DNA from: Actinomycetota bacterium
GTDB taxonomy: Bacteria > Actinomycetota > Thermoleophilia > Solirubrobacterales > Solirubrobacteraceae
Assembly: GCA_009699565.1 (NCBI GenBank)
Contig: WLNX01000091.1
Coordinates: 1 to 7,214 of the forward strand
DNA: 7,214 bases
Reading direction: 5' to 3'
Part shown: positions 1 to 5,782 of the stretch, piece after piece
Layout: each line of letters opens with the position of its first letter
Position numbering within the stretch: position 1 is the first letter of the stretch
Position numbers and translations under genes: made by a program
The notes under the pieces: model-generated
Told to the model about the DNA's origin: nothing
The model's database searches: none
What the model saw: the letters and a program-made list of their open reading frames with translations, nothing else

Positions 1-152
1 TGGATCGTTCCCGGGAGCTTAGGGTTCGGCGTGTCGGTCTTCGCCATGATCGCGACGTTTGCGCCCTCTTCTGCTAGGCGCACTGCGATCGCCAGCCCGA
101 TGCCGCGGCTGCCTCCCGACATGAAAACTGTCCGGCCCTTGAAGTCGTCCAC
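1..152 (-). CDS. SDR-family oxidoreductase, N-terminal part only (3' end outside window)
   Basis: This is the first 50 codons of an NAD(P)-dependent short-chain dehydrogenase, a cytoplasmic Rossmann-fold enzyme. Read on the minus strand from a GTG at 152-150, the protein begins VDDFKGRTVFMSGGSRGIG. The SGGSRGIG stretch (residues 12-19) is the glycine-rich nucleotide-binding loop that follows the first beta-strand, with Ser in the place usually held by Thr. The next helix and strand (LAIAVRLAEEGANVAIMAKT) complete the first beta-alpha-beta unit. The following segment, TDTPNPKLPGTI, resembles the HSDL2-like and citronellol-dehydrogenase-like SDR subgroup, from memory of those families. The catalytic Ser-Tyr-Lys residues would lie beyond the left edge, so activity cannot be judged. 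The GTG start is supported by AAAGGG six bases upstream and by the usual short lead before the first strand. The gene diverges from the membrane-protein gene at 277. The family is secure but the substrate is unknown. Confidence 0.5.
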   Translation of the reverse strand, partial: MDDFKGRTVFMSGGSRGIGLAIAVRLAEEGANVAIMAKTDTPNPKLPGTI

Positions 153-236
153 TGGGATCCCTTTCGGTCGCCCGCCCGATCATCGAACGCGGCTTGACGG
201 GAGGCTACCGAGTGAGCGCCTCCAAGGGTTTCCACT

Positions 237-252
237 GCGCGTCCGCGCGTCC
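237..252. repeat. 8-bp perfect tandem duplication (GCGCGTCC x2)
   Basis: GCGCGTCC occurs twice back to back between the divergent SDR start (152) and the membrane-protein start (277). It could be half of a binding site or simple GC-rich slippage. Nothing else ties it to regulation. Confidence 0.5.
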
Positions 253-263
253 GCCCGGATGCC

Positions 264-269
264 TATGGT
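264..269 (+). promoter_or_regulatory. Candidate -10 box (TATGGT) for a leaderless transcript
   Basis: TATGGT fits the actinobacterial TAnnnT -10 pattern and ends seven bases before the ATG at 277. That spacing would put the transcript start at or next to the start codon. There is no convincing Shine-Dalgarno sequence before any of the three candidate ATGs (259, 265, 277), which favours this reading and the ATG at 277. No good -35 hexamer is visible about 17 bases upstream, so this rests on position and pattern only. Confidence 0.5.
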
Positions 270-276
270 CAGCTGC

Positions 277-753
277 ATGGGAAAAGTCTCCGGTCTAGTC
301 CTGCCAGGTCTGTTTGTGCTCGCGTGGGTATTCGCGCTGACCGGCCAGTCGCCCCCGGGTGATGTCCCCGGCGAGCTGAAAGACGTCACCTATCTGCGCT
401 GGATGCTCTACATGGCCGGCTGGGTCTTCCTTTCGTCATCGGTGATGCACACCGTGTTTGCGAAGAAGATGGCCGAATCGATCGGTTGGAAGACGAACGG
501 TTTCCAGTACGAAATCGGCTTCGTAAGCCTCGGTTTGGGGCTCGGCAGCCTCTATGCCAGCCAGCATGGCAAGGAGGCCTGGATCGCAATCGCGATCCCG
601 ATCGTTTCCTTCCTCGCGCTCGCAGGAATAAACCACGTTGTCGAGATTGTGCGCGAGAAGAACTTCGCTCCGAACAACACGATGATTTTGGTCTGGGACT
701 TTGGCATGCCGATCTCGATCGTTGCGCTGCTGCTTTCGTCGAATACGATCTAG
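277..753 (+). CDS. Small multi-spanning membrane protein, DUF6790-like
   Basis: Predicted 158-residue integral membrane protein of unknown function that resembles the DUF6790 family. Hydrophobic segments are visible at about residues 5-23, 41-62, 77-94, 101-120 and 134-153, suggesting four or five membrane helices. The first is preceded by MGK, a short basic lead. Between helices lie polar stretches with conserved-looking character: SPPGDVPGELKD, FAKKMAESIGWKTNGFQYE and VREKNFAPNNT. There are no metal-binding clusters, nucleotide-binding loops or catalytic signatures. The reading frame is open far upstream (to 31), but that part lies antisense to the SDR and its composition is not protein-like, so it is excluded. 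ATG 277 is chosen because it sits directly before the first helix and has a TAnnnT box seven bases upstream; ATG 259 or 265 remain possible. The stop is four bases before the alcohol dehydrogenase start, so the two are probably cotranscribed. I cannot assign a function; the family call is from memory of its sequence pattern. Confidence 0.5.
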   Translation: MGKVSGLVLPGLFVLAWVFALTGQSPPGDVPGELKDVTYLRWMLYMAGWVFLSSSVMHTVFAKKMAESIGWKTNGFQYEIGFVSLGLGLGSLYASQHGKEAWIAIAIPIVSFLALAGINHVVEIVREKNFAPNNTMILVWDFGMPISIVALLLSSNTI

Positions 754-757
754 TTCG

Positions 758-1864
758 ATGAAGATTCGTGCCGCAGTCCTTGAAGAGTTCGGGAAGCCGC
801 TGGCGGTCCGGGACGTGGACCTCGCCGAACCGAAGGCCGGCGAGGTGCTGGTGCGTTTGGTCGCCTGCGGCGTTTGCCACACCGACCTCTACACAGCTTC
901 AGGGGTCGACCCCTCCGGCTACGCGCCGACGGTGCTTGGCCACGAGGGGGCGGGGGTGGTCGAGGCGATCGGCCCCGACGTCACGTCGGTGGCGGTCGGC
1001 GATCACGTTGTGACGCTCTTCTCGCCGCAGTGCCGCGAATGCATCCACTGCCTCGACCCGCGCACAAATCTTTGCCTCGCGATCCGCGAGAAGCAGGGCG
1101 AGGGCTACCTGCCCGACGGCACTACGAGACTCTCGCTGGACGGCGAACCGCTGCGGCACTTCATGGGGACATCAACCTTCGCCGAGTACACGGTGATGCC
1201 GGAGATCGCGCTCGCGAACATTTCGAAGGAAGCGCCGCTCGACCACGCCTGTCTCTTCGCCTGCGGGCTCTCCACCGGTCTTGGCGCTGCGATCTACACG
1301 GCAAAGGTTCAGCCGGGGACAACCTGCGTCGTTTTCGGCGCGGGGATGGTTGGCCTTGGAGCCGTCGCCGGCGCGCGCCTGCAGGGCGCCGAGCGGATCA
1401 TCTGCGTCGATCTCTCCGACGAGCGCCTCGAGCTGGCCCGCGGACAGGGCGCGACCGACACTTGGACCGCTGGCCCGGATACCGTCGAGCGTGTTCTCGA
1501 AGAGACCGGCGGCTTTGGCGCCGATTACACCTTCGAGGCGACTGGGCTTGTCTCGGTAATGCAGCAGGCCGTTGAGGCGGCGCGGATGGGCTGGGGCCTG
1601 TGCACCGTCGCCGGCGTTGCCGGCAAGGGTGAGACGCTTGACGTGATTCCGCGCTGGTTGATCACCGGCCGCCGAGTCTGCGGTTCGTCATTTGGAGGGG
1701 TCAAGGGCCGCGATCAGGTTCCGCAGCTGATCGACCGCTACCTCGAGGGCGAGATCGACGTTGACCCGTTCATCTCGCACAGCCTCACCCTTGACGAAGT
1801 TAATCGTGGCTTTGAGTTGATGGAAGCCCAAGACGGCATCCGCAGCGTCATCGCCTTCAGCTGA
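758..1864 (+). CDS. Zinc-dependent alcohol dehydrogenase, class III / S-(hydroxymethyl)thiol dehydrogenase type
   Basis: A 368-residue medium-chain dehydrogenase, close to the usual class III length of about 370. Enzymes of this type oxidise alcohols or the formaldehyde-thiol adduct using NAD+ in the cytoplasm. Catalytic zinc ligands are C40 (in GVCHTD), H62 (GHE) and C169 (ACGLSTG). The structural zinc set is C92, C95, C98 and C106. The Rossmann loop is GAGMVG at 194-199, with D218 positioned to bind the NAD ribose. FGGVKGR (312-318), MGTSTF (136-141) and NLCLAIR (104-110) are typical of class III. R124, in GTTRL, matches the thiol-adduct-binding Arg of that class, but the residue matching human class III Glu57 is S53, so the natural substrate may differ. 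ATG 758 is preferred over an upstream in-frame start at 701, which would overlap the membrane-protein gene. No Shine-Dalgarno is visible and the start follows the previous stop by four bases, suggesting operon expression by reinitiation. Its 3' end overlaps the convergent dehalogenase by 8 bp. Confidence 0.5.
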   Translation: MKIRAAVLEEFGKPLAVRDVDLAEPKAGEVLVRLVACGVCHTDLYTASGVDPSGYAPTVLGHEGAGVVEAIGPDVTSVAVGDHVVTLFSPQCRECIHCLDPRTNLCLAIREKQGEGYLPDGTTRLSLDGEPLRHFMGTSTFAEYTVMPEIALANISKEAPLDHACLFACGLSTGLGAAIYTAKVQPGTTCVVFGAGMVGLGAVAGARLQGAERIICVDLSDERLELARGQGATDTWTAGPDTVERVLEETGGFGADYTFEATGLVSVMQQAVEAARMGWGLCTVAGVAGKGETLDVIPRWLITGRRVCGSSFGGVKGRDQVPQLIDRYLEGEIDVDPFISHSLTLDEVNRGFELMEAQDGIRSVIAFS

Positions 1865-1866
1865 AG
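1855..1866. other. 12-bp perfect palindrome holding the stop codons of two convergent genes
   Basis: CTTCAGCTGAAG is its own reverse complement. Its central TCAGCTGA (1857-1864) provides TGA for the dehydrogenase on the plus strand (1862-1864) and TGA for the dehalogenase on the minus strand (1859-1857). There is no loop or U-rich tail, so it is not a standard terminator, and no other terminator fits between the genes. Confidence 0.5.
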
Positions 1867-2738
1867 AGCGAGGCCCGCATCGCCGCGACGATCTCGTCCG
1901 GCCTGTCTTCTTGGAGGAAGTGTCCGGCGTTGGCGATCAAGACCTGCTCGCCGGCGCTCGGGATCAGTTCGACGAAGCGGTTGCCCGACTTCGGGTACGG
2001 GAAGATCGGGTCGTGGTCCGCGAAGGCGACCAGAGCGGGCTTGGTCCACTCGGCCAACGCGTCATGAACCGCCATCATCTCGGCGACGCCGGTTTCGTCG
2101 TTGTTGATCGGCACCAGCAGCGGGAACTGGTGGGCGCCGGCCTTGCTCTCGGCGTTCGGGAACGGGGCTTCGTAAGCGGCGATCACTTCCGGACTCAGAT
2201 CGCTGGTGGTTGAGTTCTCGATGATCATCCCGACGGGAAGGTCGGTCGTCTTCTCGGCAAATTCGCGCCAGGCCATGAAGCCCTTGCTGACCCGGCCGGT
2301 AAAGATGCCGGTGTTCATGATCAGGAGCCGGCCAACCTGATCGGCGTGCTCGACGGCCCAGCGCAGCCCGATCGCTCCGCCCCAGTCCTGCACGACCACG
2401 GTCACGTCCTCAAGGTCGGCGATCTGATCCAAGTGCGCGTTGATGCTGTTGCAGTGGCGCTCGTAGGTGTACCACTGCTGATCGGTCGGCTTGTCGGAGC
2501 GGCCAAAGCCAACCAGGTCGGGGCAGATAACGCGCTTGCCGTCGGCGACCAGCAGGTCCAGCATCTTGCGGTAGAGGTAGGACCAGCTTGGCTCGCCGTG
2601 GAAGCAGAGCACCGGCTGCCCCTCTCCCTCGTCGAGATGATGGAGGCGCATCCCGTCGACTTCGACATAGTTCGGCTCGTACGCATAGCCGGGAAGGTTT
2701 ATAAAGCGATCGTCGGGCGTGCGGAAGATTTCTGGCAT
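1857..2738 (-). CDS. dhmA: Haloalkane dehalogenase, HLD-I (DhlA/DhmA) type
   Basis: A 293-residue cytoplasmic alpha/beta hydrolase that hydrolyses carbon-halogen bonds in haloalkanes, releasing an alcohol, halide and a proton. Numbered from the ATG at 2738, the nucleophile is D118 in VVQDWGG. The neighbouring W119 is the first halide-stabilising residue, and HGEPSWSYLYRKM around E49 forms the oxyanion region. W157 in GFMAW, in the cap domain, aligns with the second halide-binding Trp (W175) of DhlA, and F154 with its F172. The acid is D243 in ADHDP, matching DhlA D260, and the base is H273 in NAGHFLQED. This HGEP plus double-Trp set separates it from epoxide hydrolases and haloacetate dehalogenases. 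The start MPEIFRTPDDRF lines up with the DhlA N-terminus, and AGGA lies eight bases before that ATG; a GTG two codons upstream (2744) is the alternative. It diverges from the lipase gene and converges on the alcohol dehydrogenase. The family is secure; the symbol follows HLD-I convention and the halogenated substrate is unknown. Confidence 0.5.
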   Translation of the reverse strand: MPEIFRTPDDRFINLPGYAYEPNYVEVDGMRLHHLDEGEGQPVLCFHGEPSWSYLYRKMLDLLVADGKRVICPDLVGFGRSDKPTDQQWYTYERHCNSINAHLDQIADLEDVTVVVQDWGGAIGLRWAVEHADQVGRLLIMNTGIFTGRVSKGFMAWREFAEKTTDLPVGMIIENSTTSDLSPEVIAAYEAPFPNAESKAGAHQFPLLVPINNDETGVAEMMAVHDALAEWTKPALVAFADHDPIFPYPKSGNRFVELIPSAGEQVLIANAGHFLQEDRPDEIVAAMRASLFS

Positions 2739-2745
2739 GCGCACG

Positions 2746-2751
2746 ATCCTA
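2746..2751 (-). promoter_or_regulatory. TAGGAT before the dehalogenase: ribosome binding site or -10 box
   Basis: On the minus strand TAGGAT ends seven bases before the ATG at 2738. Its AGGA core could serve as a Shine-Dalgarno at eight bases, while the whole hexamer also fits TAnnnT at leaderless spacing. Either reading favours ATG 2738 over GTG 2744, which would lie only one base from the hexamer. Confidence 0.5.
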
Positions 2752-2766
2752 TGAGAGTCCCTATTG

Positions 2767-2778
2767 GCGCCGCGGCGC
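2767..2778. other. 12-bp GC-only palindrome in the divergent dehalogenase/lipase gap
   Basis: GCGCCGCGGCGC is a perfect dyad near the middle of the 64-bp gap between two divergent starts, where a shared operator could sit. In GC-rich DNA such palindromes also arise by chance, so the assignment is weak. Confidence 0.5.
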
Positions 2779-2790
2779 GCCCGTGTCGAG

Positions 2791-2796
2791 TAACCT
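2791..2796 (+). promoter_or_regulatory. Candidate -10 box (TAACCT) for leaderless lipase mRNA
   Basis: TAACCT matches TAnnnT and is followed by exactly six bases and then the lipase ATG at 2803, which would make the A of ATG the first transcribed base. No Shine-Dalgarno is present upstream of this ATG. A TTGGCG at 2764-2769 resembles a -35 element but the 21-bp spacing is too long for confidence. Confidence 0.5.
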
Positions 2797-2802
2797 CGCC
2801 GA

Positions 2803-3777
2803 ATGAATAAACTCGCGCCCCGCCGCCTTCTGACCGCTTCTGCCCTCTCGCTGCTTGGAGTTTGCCTGCTGGCCTCCAGCGCAGGCGCAAAAAGCAGCTA
2901 CCGCGAGCCGGCGCTGACCGTCAACAAGGAGAAGCTGGCGGCCTCGCTGCACTGCCCCGTTCCGATCGTGCCTGGCGGCAAGCAGCCGATGATGCTCGTG
3001 ACCGGCACCGGCTACACGGGCGCGCAGGCCTACCTGATTGGCAAGCCGGCTCTGCTCTACGGCAAGCGGCCAATCTGTTACGTCAACTTCCCCTACAAGA
3101 CGACCGAAGACATCCAGATCTCGGCCGAGTACCTCGTCGCAGGCATCCGCTCGATGGCGAAGACCGCGCGCAAGCCGATTTCGGTCTTTGGCATCAGCCA
3201 GGGAGGCCTGTTGCCGCGCTGGGCTCTGACCTACTGGCCCAGCCTCCGCAGCAAGGTCACAGATGTGATTGCGGTCGCCGGCACCCAGCACGGCACCAAC
3301 CTGATCGGCAACTGCAGCGAGCTGTCGCCCTGCATGCCCGCCGTCTGGCAGCAGCGCGCCGGCTCCAACCTGCTGAATGCGATCAACGCCCAGCGCGACG
3401 AGTCGCCGAACCCGACCTCTTGGACCACCGTCCGCACCGCAGGCGACGAGACCGTCCAGCCGCAGACCGGACCCAACCCAACCTCCTCGCTGCGCGGAGC
3501 GACCAACATCCTGATTCAGGACGTCTGCCCCGGCCGCGTCGTCGGCCACATCGCCTCGGGACTGGACTCGGTCAGCTACGCGGCCTTCAACGACGCGGTT
3601 GACCACAAGGGTCCGGCCAAGCAGTCGCGGCTCCCGGCCAACGTTTGTGATCACCCCCGCGCCCCGGGCTTCCCGTACACGCGGGCAGCAGCCTTCACTC
3701 CGGACCTGCAGGTGAACGCGCCGACCGTTGGCGCAGAGCCAAGGGTCCGCGCTTACGCCAAGAAGCGCGTTCCGTAG
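2803..3777 (+). CDS. Secreted lipase/esterase, Candida antarctica lipase B-like alpha/beta hydrolase
   Basis: A 324-residue exported serine hydrolase, probably acting on lipid or other carboxyl esters outside the membrane. Residues 1-29 form a signal peptide: basic MNKLAPRR, a hydrophobic core, then cleavage after SAGA. The cysteine at 21 is preceded by Val, so this is not a proper lipobox. The nucleophile elbow is GISQGG with S132. D215 in AGDETVQP matches the acid of lipase B (TDEIVQP), and H249 in VVGHIASGLDSVSY matches its histidine. The segment before the elbow, LVTGTGYTG at 66-74, fits the oxyanion-loop region. Four cysteines, C51/C92 and C242/C283, sit where lipase B has two disulfides, and C171/C177 could form an extra one. 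The last 30 or so residues are basic and lack family features. ATG 2803 is chosen because it begins the signal peptide. The gene diverges from the dehalogenase and runs into typA, with the two stops 3 bases apart. The fold and triad are convincing; the true substrate is not known. Confidence 0.5.
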   Translation: MNKLAPRRLLTASALSLLGVCLLASSAGAKSSYREPALTVNKEKLAASLHCPVPIVPGGKQPMMLVTGTGYTGAQAYLIGKPALLYGKRPICYVNFPYKTTEDIQISAEYLVAGIRSMAKTARKPISVFGISQGGLLPRWALTYWPSLRSKVTDVIAVAGTQHGTNLIGNCSELSPCMPAVWQQRAGSNLLNAINAQRDESPNPTSWTTVRTAGDETVQPQTGPNPTSSLRGATNILIQDVCPGRVVGHIASGLDSVSYAAFNDAVDHKGPAKQSRLPANVCDHPRAPGFPYTRAAAFTPDLQVNAPTVGAEPRVRAYAKKRVP

Positions 3778-3780
3778 GGG

Positions 3781-5631
3781 CTAGTTGCCGGCAGCGATTG
3801 GCGCGGCGCCCTTGGCGGCGCGCCGTGCTTCTTTTTCACGGCCGACCTGATCGAGCGTGACCTTGCGCATGCGGACGTGGCTCGGCGTCACTTCTACGGC
3901 CTCGTCGGCGCGGACGAACTCGAATGCCTGCTCAAGCGAAAGAAGCTTCTTGGGGATGACGCGGACCAGCTCGTCGGCGGTTGACGAGCGCACGTTGCTG
4001 AGCTTCTTCTCACGCACGGCGTTCACGTCGAGGTCGCCGGAGCGGCTGTTTTCGCCGACGATCATCCCTTCGTAGACCTCTTCGCCGGGCTCAACGAAGA
4101 GCGTGCCGCGGTCCTGCATTGCGAAGCAGGCGTGGGCGGTTACCGGACCGGTGCGGTCTGCGACCAGCGCGCCCGTCTGGCGCGTCTTCAGCTCGCCGAA
4201 CCAGGGCTCCCAGCGGTCGAAAACGTGGTGGGCGATGCCGGTCCCGCGCGTTTCGGTCAGGAACTCGGTACGGAATCCGATCAGCCCGCGCGCGGGTACC
4301 AGGTACTCCATCCGGACCCAGCCGCTGCCGTGGTTGCCCATCTCTTCCATGCGACCCTTGCGAAGCGCCAGGAGCTGCGTTACTGCGCCCACATACTCTT
4401 CGGGTACGTCGATCGTCAGTTCCTCGACCGGTTCGCTCAGAACGCCGTCAATCTCCCGCGTGACGACCTGCGGCTGGCCGACGGTCATCTCAAAGTCTTC
4501 GCGGCGGAGCTGCTCGACCAGAATCGCGAGGGCGAGCTCGCCTCGCCCCTGGACTTCCCATGAGTCGGGCCTGTCGGTGGGCAGGACGCGCAGTGCGACG
4601 TTGCCGACCATCTCGGCATCAAGGCGGTTTAGCAGCTGGCGGGCGGTCAGCTTCGATCCGTCCTTCCCAGCGAGCGGCGAAGTGTTGATCCCGATTGTCA
4701 CGCTCAGGCTCGGCTCGTCGACCGCGATCAGCGGCAGCGGCCTCGGGTCTTCCGGGTCGGCCAGCGTCTCGCCGATGGTCACCTCGGGGATTCCCGCAAC
4801 GGCAACGATCTCGCCGGGGCCGGCCTCGTCCGCTTCAACTCGGTTGAGGGCGTCGGTCACGAACAGGTCGGTGACCTTGACCTTCTCGGTCGTCCCGTCG
4901 CGGCGGCACCAGGCAACCTGCTGGCCGCGCTTGACGGTGCCGTCGTAGACGCGGCAGATCGCGAGCCTGCCGAGATAGTCGGAAGCGTCAAGGTTGGTCA
5001 CCAGCATCCGCAGAGGAGTCTCCGGGTCGTAGGTGGGGGCGGGGATCGTCTCCACCAGCAGGTCCATCAGCGCCTTCAGATCGTCACCCTGCGTCTCGGC
5101 GTCGAGCGAGGCGGTTCCGGCCTTGGCGTTGGTGTAGACGATTGGGAAGTCGATCTGGTCTTCGTCGGCGTCGAGGTCGAGGAAGAGCTCCTCGACTTCG
5201 TGGACAACCTCATCGATGCGCGCGTCTGGACGGTCGATCTTGTTGACGACGAGGATCACCGGCAGCTTCGCCTCCAGCGCTTTGCGCAGAACGAAGCGCG
5301 TCTGCGGAAGCGGCCCTTCGCTGGCGTCAACCAGCAGCAGCACGCCGTCGACCATGAAGAGGCCGCGCTCAACCTCGCCACCGAAGTCGGCGTGCCCCGG
5401 CGTGTCGATGATGTTCAGCTTCACGCCGTCGTACTGAACGGAGGTGTTCTTGGCGAGGATCGTGATCCCCTTCTCGCGCTCCAAGTCCATCGAGTCCATC
5501 ACGCGGTCGGTCAGCTCGGCGCCCTTGCGGAAGGCTCCGGACTGCTGCAGCATCGCGTCAACGAGCGTCGTTTTGCCGTGGTCGACGTGCGCGATGATCG
5601 CGACGTTTCGGATGTCATTGCGTGTGGCCAT
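3781..5631 (-). CDS. typA: Translational GTPase TypA/BipA
   Basis: A full-length 616-residue ribosome-binding GTPase of the EF-G/LepA superfamily, which acts in 50S subunit assembly and in stress and low-temperature adaptation. The GTPase domain is intact: G1 AHVDHGKTT at 14-22, G2 GITI at 55-58, G3 DTPGH at 76-80 with the catalytic-type His80, and G4 NKID at 130-133. A beta-barrel domain II spans roughly 205-300, and EF-G-like domains III and V roughly 305-480, including the TypA signature RGLIGFRTEF near 448-458. The C-terminal TypA-specific domain carries GENSRSGDLDVN and KKLSNVRSS around 526-550. The tail is alanine and lysine rich and ends AAPIAAGN. ATG 5631 gives the expected MATRNDIRNVAIIAHVDHG start, with GGGAGG ten bases upstream. 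The gene lies downstream of the kelch gene on the same strand, separated by 158 bp with inverted repeats, so it is probably transcribed on its own. Very secure call. Confidence 0.5.
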   Translation of the reverse strand: MATRNDIRNVAIIAHVDHGKTTLVDAMLQQSGAFRKGAELTDRVMDSMDLEREKGITILAKNTSVQYDGVKLNIIDTPGHADFGGEVERGLFMVDGVLLLVDASEGPLPQTRFVLRKALEAKLPVILVVNKIDRPDARIDEVVHEVEELFLDLDADEDQIDFPIVYTNAKAGTASLDAETQGDDLKALMDLLVETIPAPTYDPETPLRMLVTNLDASDYLGRLAICRVYDGTVKRGQQVAWCRRDGTTEKVKVTDLFVTDALNRVEADEAGPGEIVAVAGIPEVTIGETLADPEDPRPLPLIAVDEPSLSVTIGINTSPLAGKDGSKLTARQLLNRLDAEMVGNVALRVLPTDRPDSWEVQGRGELALAILVEQLRREDFEMTVGQPQVVTREIDGVLSEPVEELTIDVPEEYVGAVTQLLALRKGRMEEMGNHGSGWVRMEYLVPARGLIGFRTEFLTETRGTGIAHHVFDRWEPWFGELKTRQTGALVADRTGPVTAHACFAMQDRGTLFVEPGEEVYEGMIVGENSRSGDLDVNAVREKKLSNVRSSTADELVRVIPKKLLSLEQAFEFVRADEAVEVTPSHVRMRKVTLDQVGREKEARRAAKGAAPIAAGN

Positions 5632-5641
5632 AAGAAGGAGG

Positions 5642-5647
5642 CCTCCC
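5642..5647 (-). promoter_or_regulatory. typA ribosome binding site (GGGAGG) inside a short palindrome
   Basis: GGGAGG on the minus strand lies ten bases before ATG 5631, slightly longer than ideal. It overlaps GGAGGCCTCC (5637-5646), a perfect 10-bp palindrome, so the bases just after the site are complementary to it. The dyad has no loop, so intramolecular masking is unlikely. Confidence 0.5.
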
Positions 5648-5716
5648 GGTCGGTAAGTCCCGAGCTAGGAAGGCTGTGCAATGAGAGTAGTGGTGGGCGG
5701 CCCAACTTCTTGCAAC

Positions 5717-5750
5717 GGGCTCACTGGCCAGTCGCAGATTGCTTGAGCCC
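5717..5750. repeat. Inverted repeat with nested palindrome in the kelch-typA gap
   Basis: GGGCTCA at 5717-5723 pairs perfectly with TGAGCCC at 5744-5750 across a 20-base interior. Overlapping its left arm is ACTGGCCAGT (5723-5732), itself a perfect 10-bp palindrome. It lies about 85-120 bases upstream of the typA start. It could be a repressor site, a structured leader of the typA mRNA, or part of the kelch transcript end. No U-tract follows on either strand, so it is not a standard terminator. Confidence 0.5.
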
Positions 5751-5761
5751 ACGAGTCCTTA

Positions 5762-5782
5762 GTTAAAGCGAAGCGCTCTAAC
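5762..5782 (-). terminator. Hairpin just downstream of the kelch gene, possible weak terminator
   Basis: On the minus strand GTTAGAGCG, loop CTT, CGCTTTAAC forms a 9-bp stem with one G-U pair and a three-base loop. It begins eight bases after the kelch stop codon (5793-5791), the right place for transcript termination or 3' end protection. The following bases (TAAGGACTCG) are not U-rich, so this is at best a non-canonical terminator. Confidence 0.5.

Noticed and set aside
31..276. Long N-terminal extension of the membrane-protein frame from ATG 31
   Set aside because: It is antisense to the SDR start, rich in Arg/Pro/Ser without fold-like pattern, and would place a large unrelated lead before the first membrane helix.
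212..298. GTG at 212 with a good GGGAGG eight bases upstream, giving a 28-residue peptide
   Set aside because: The spacing is good, but the peptide has no recognisable features and is out of frame with the membrane protein; a short leader peptide cannot be excluded but is unsupported.
701..757. Upstream in-frame start for the alcohol dehydrogenase
   Set aside because: It overlaps the membrane-protein gene and adds an Arg/Ser-rich lead absent from class III enzymes; ATG 758 gives the standard MKIRAAV start.
386..882. Two long minus-strand frames opposite the membrane-protein gene
   Set aside because: They are typical antisense frames of GC-rich coding DNA, with Arg/Ser-rich content and no domains.
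2761..3654. 297-codon minus-strand open frame opposite the lipase
   Set aside because: The plus-strand lipase has a full triad and signal peptide, while this frame is low-complexity Gly/Arg/Ala without motifs.
4103..4948. 281-codon plus-strand open frame opposite typA
   Set aside because: It is Ser/Arg/Pro-rich shadow coding opposite a highly conserved GTPase, with no motifs.
5700..5720. TTGCAA on the minus strand as a typA -35 element
   Set aside because: The nearest -10-like hexamer (TACTCT) is about 20 bases away and other spacings give no TAnnnT match, so no promoter is called.
5200..5766. 188-codon plus-strand frame covering the typA 5' end and upstream gap
   Set aside because: It is mostly antisense to the conserved G1-G4 region and shows no fold or start signal.
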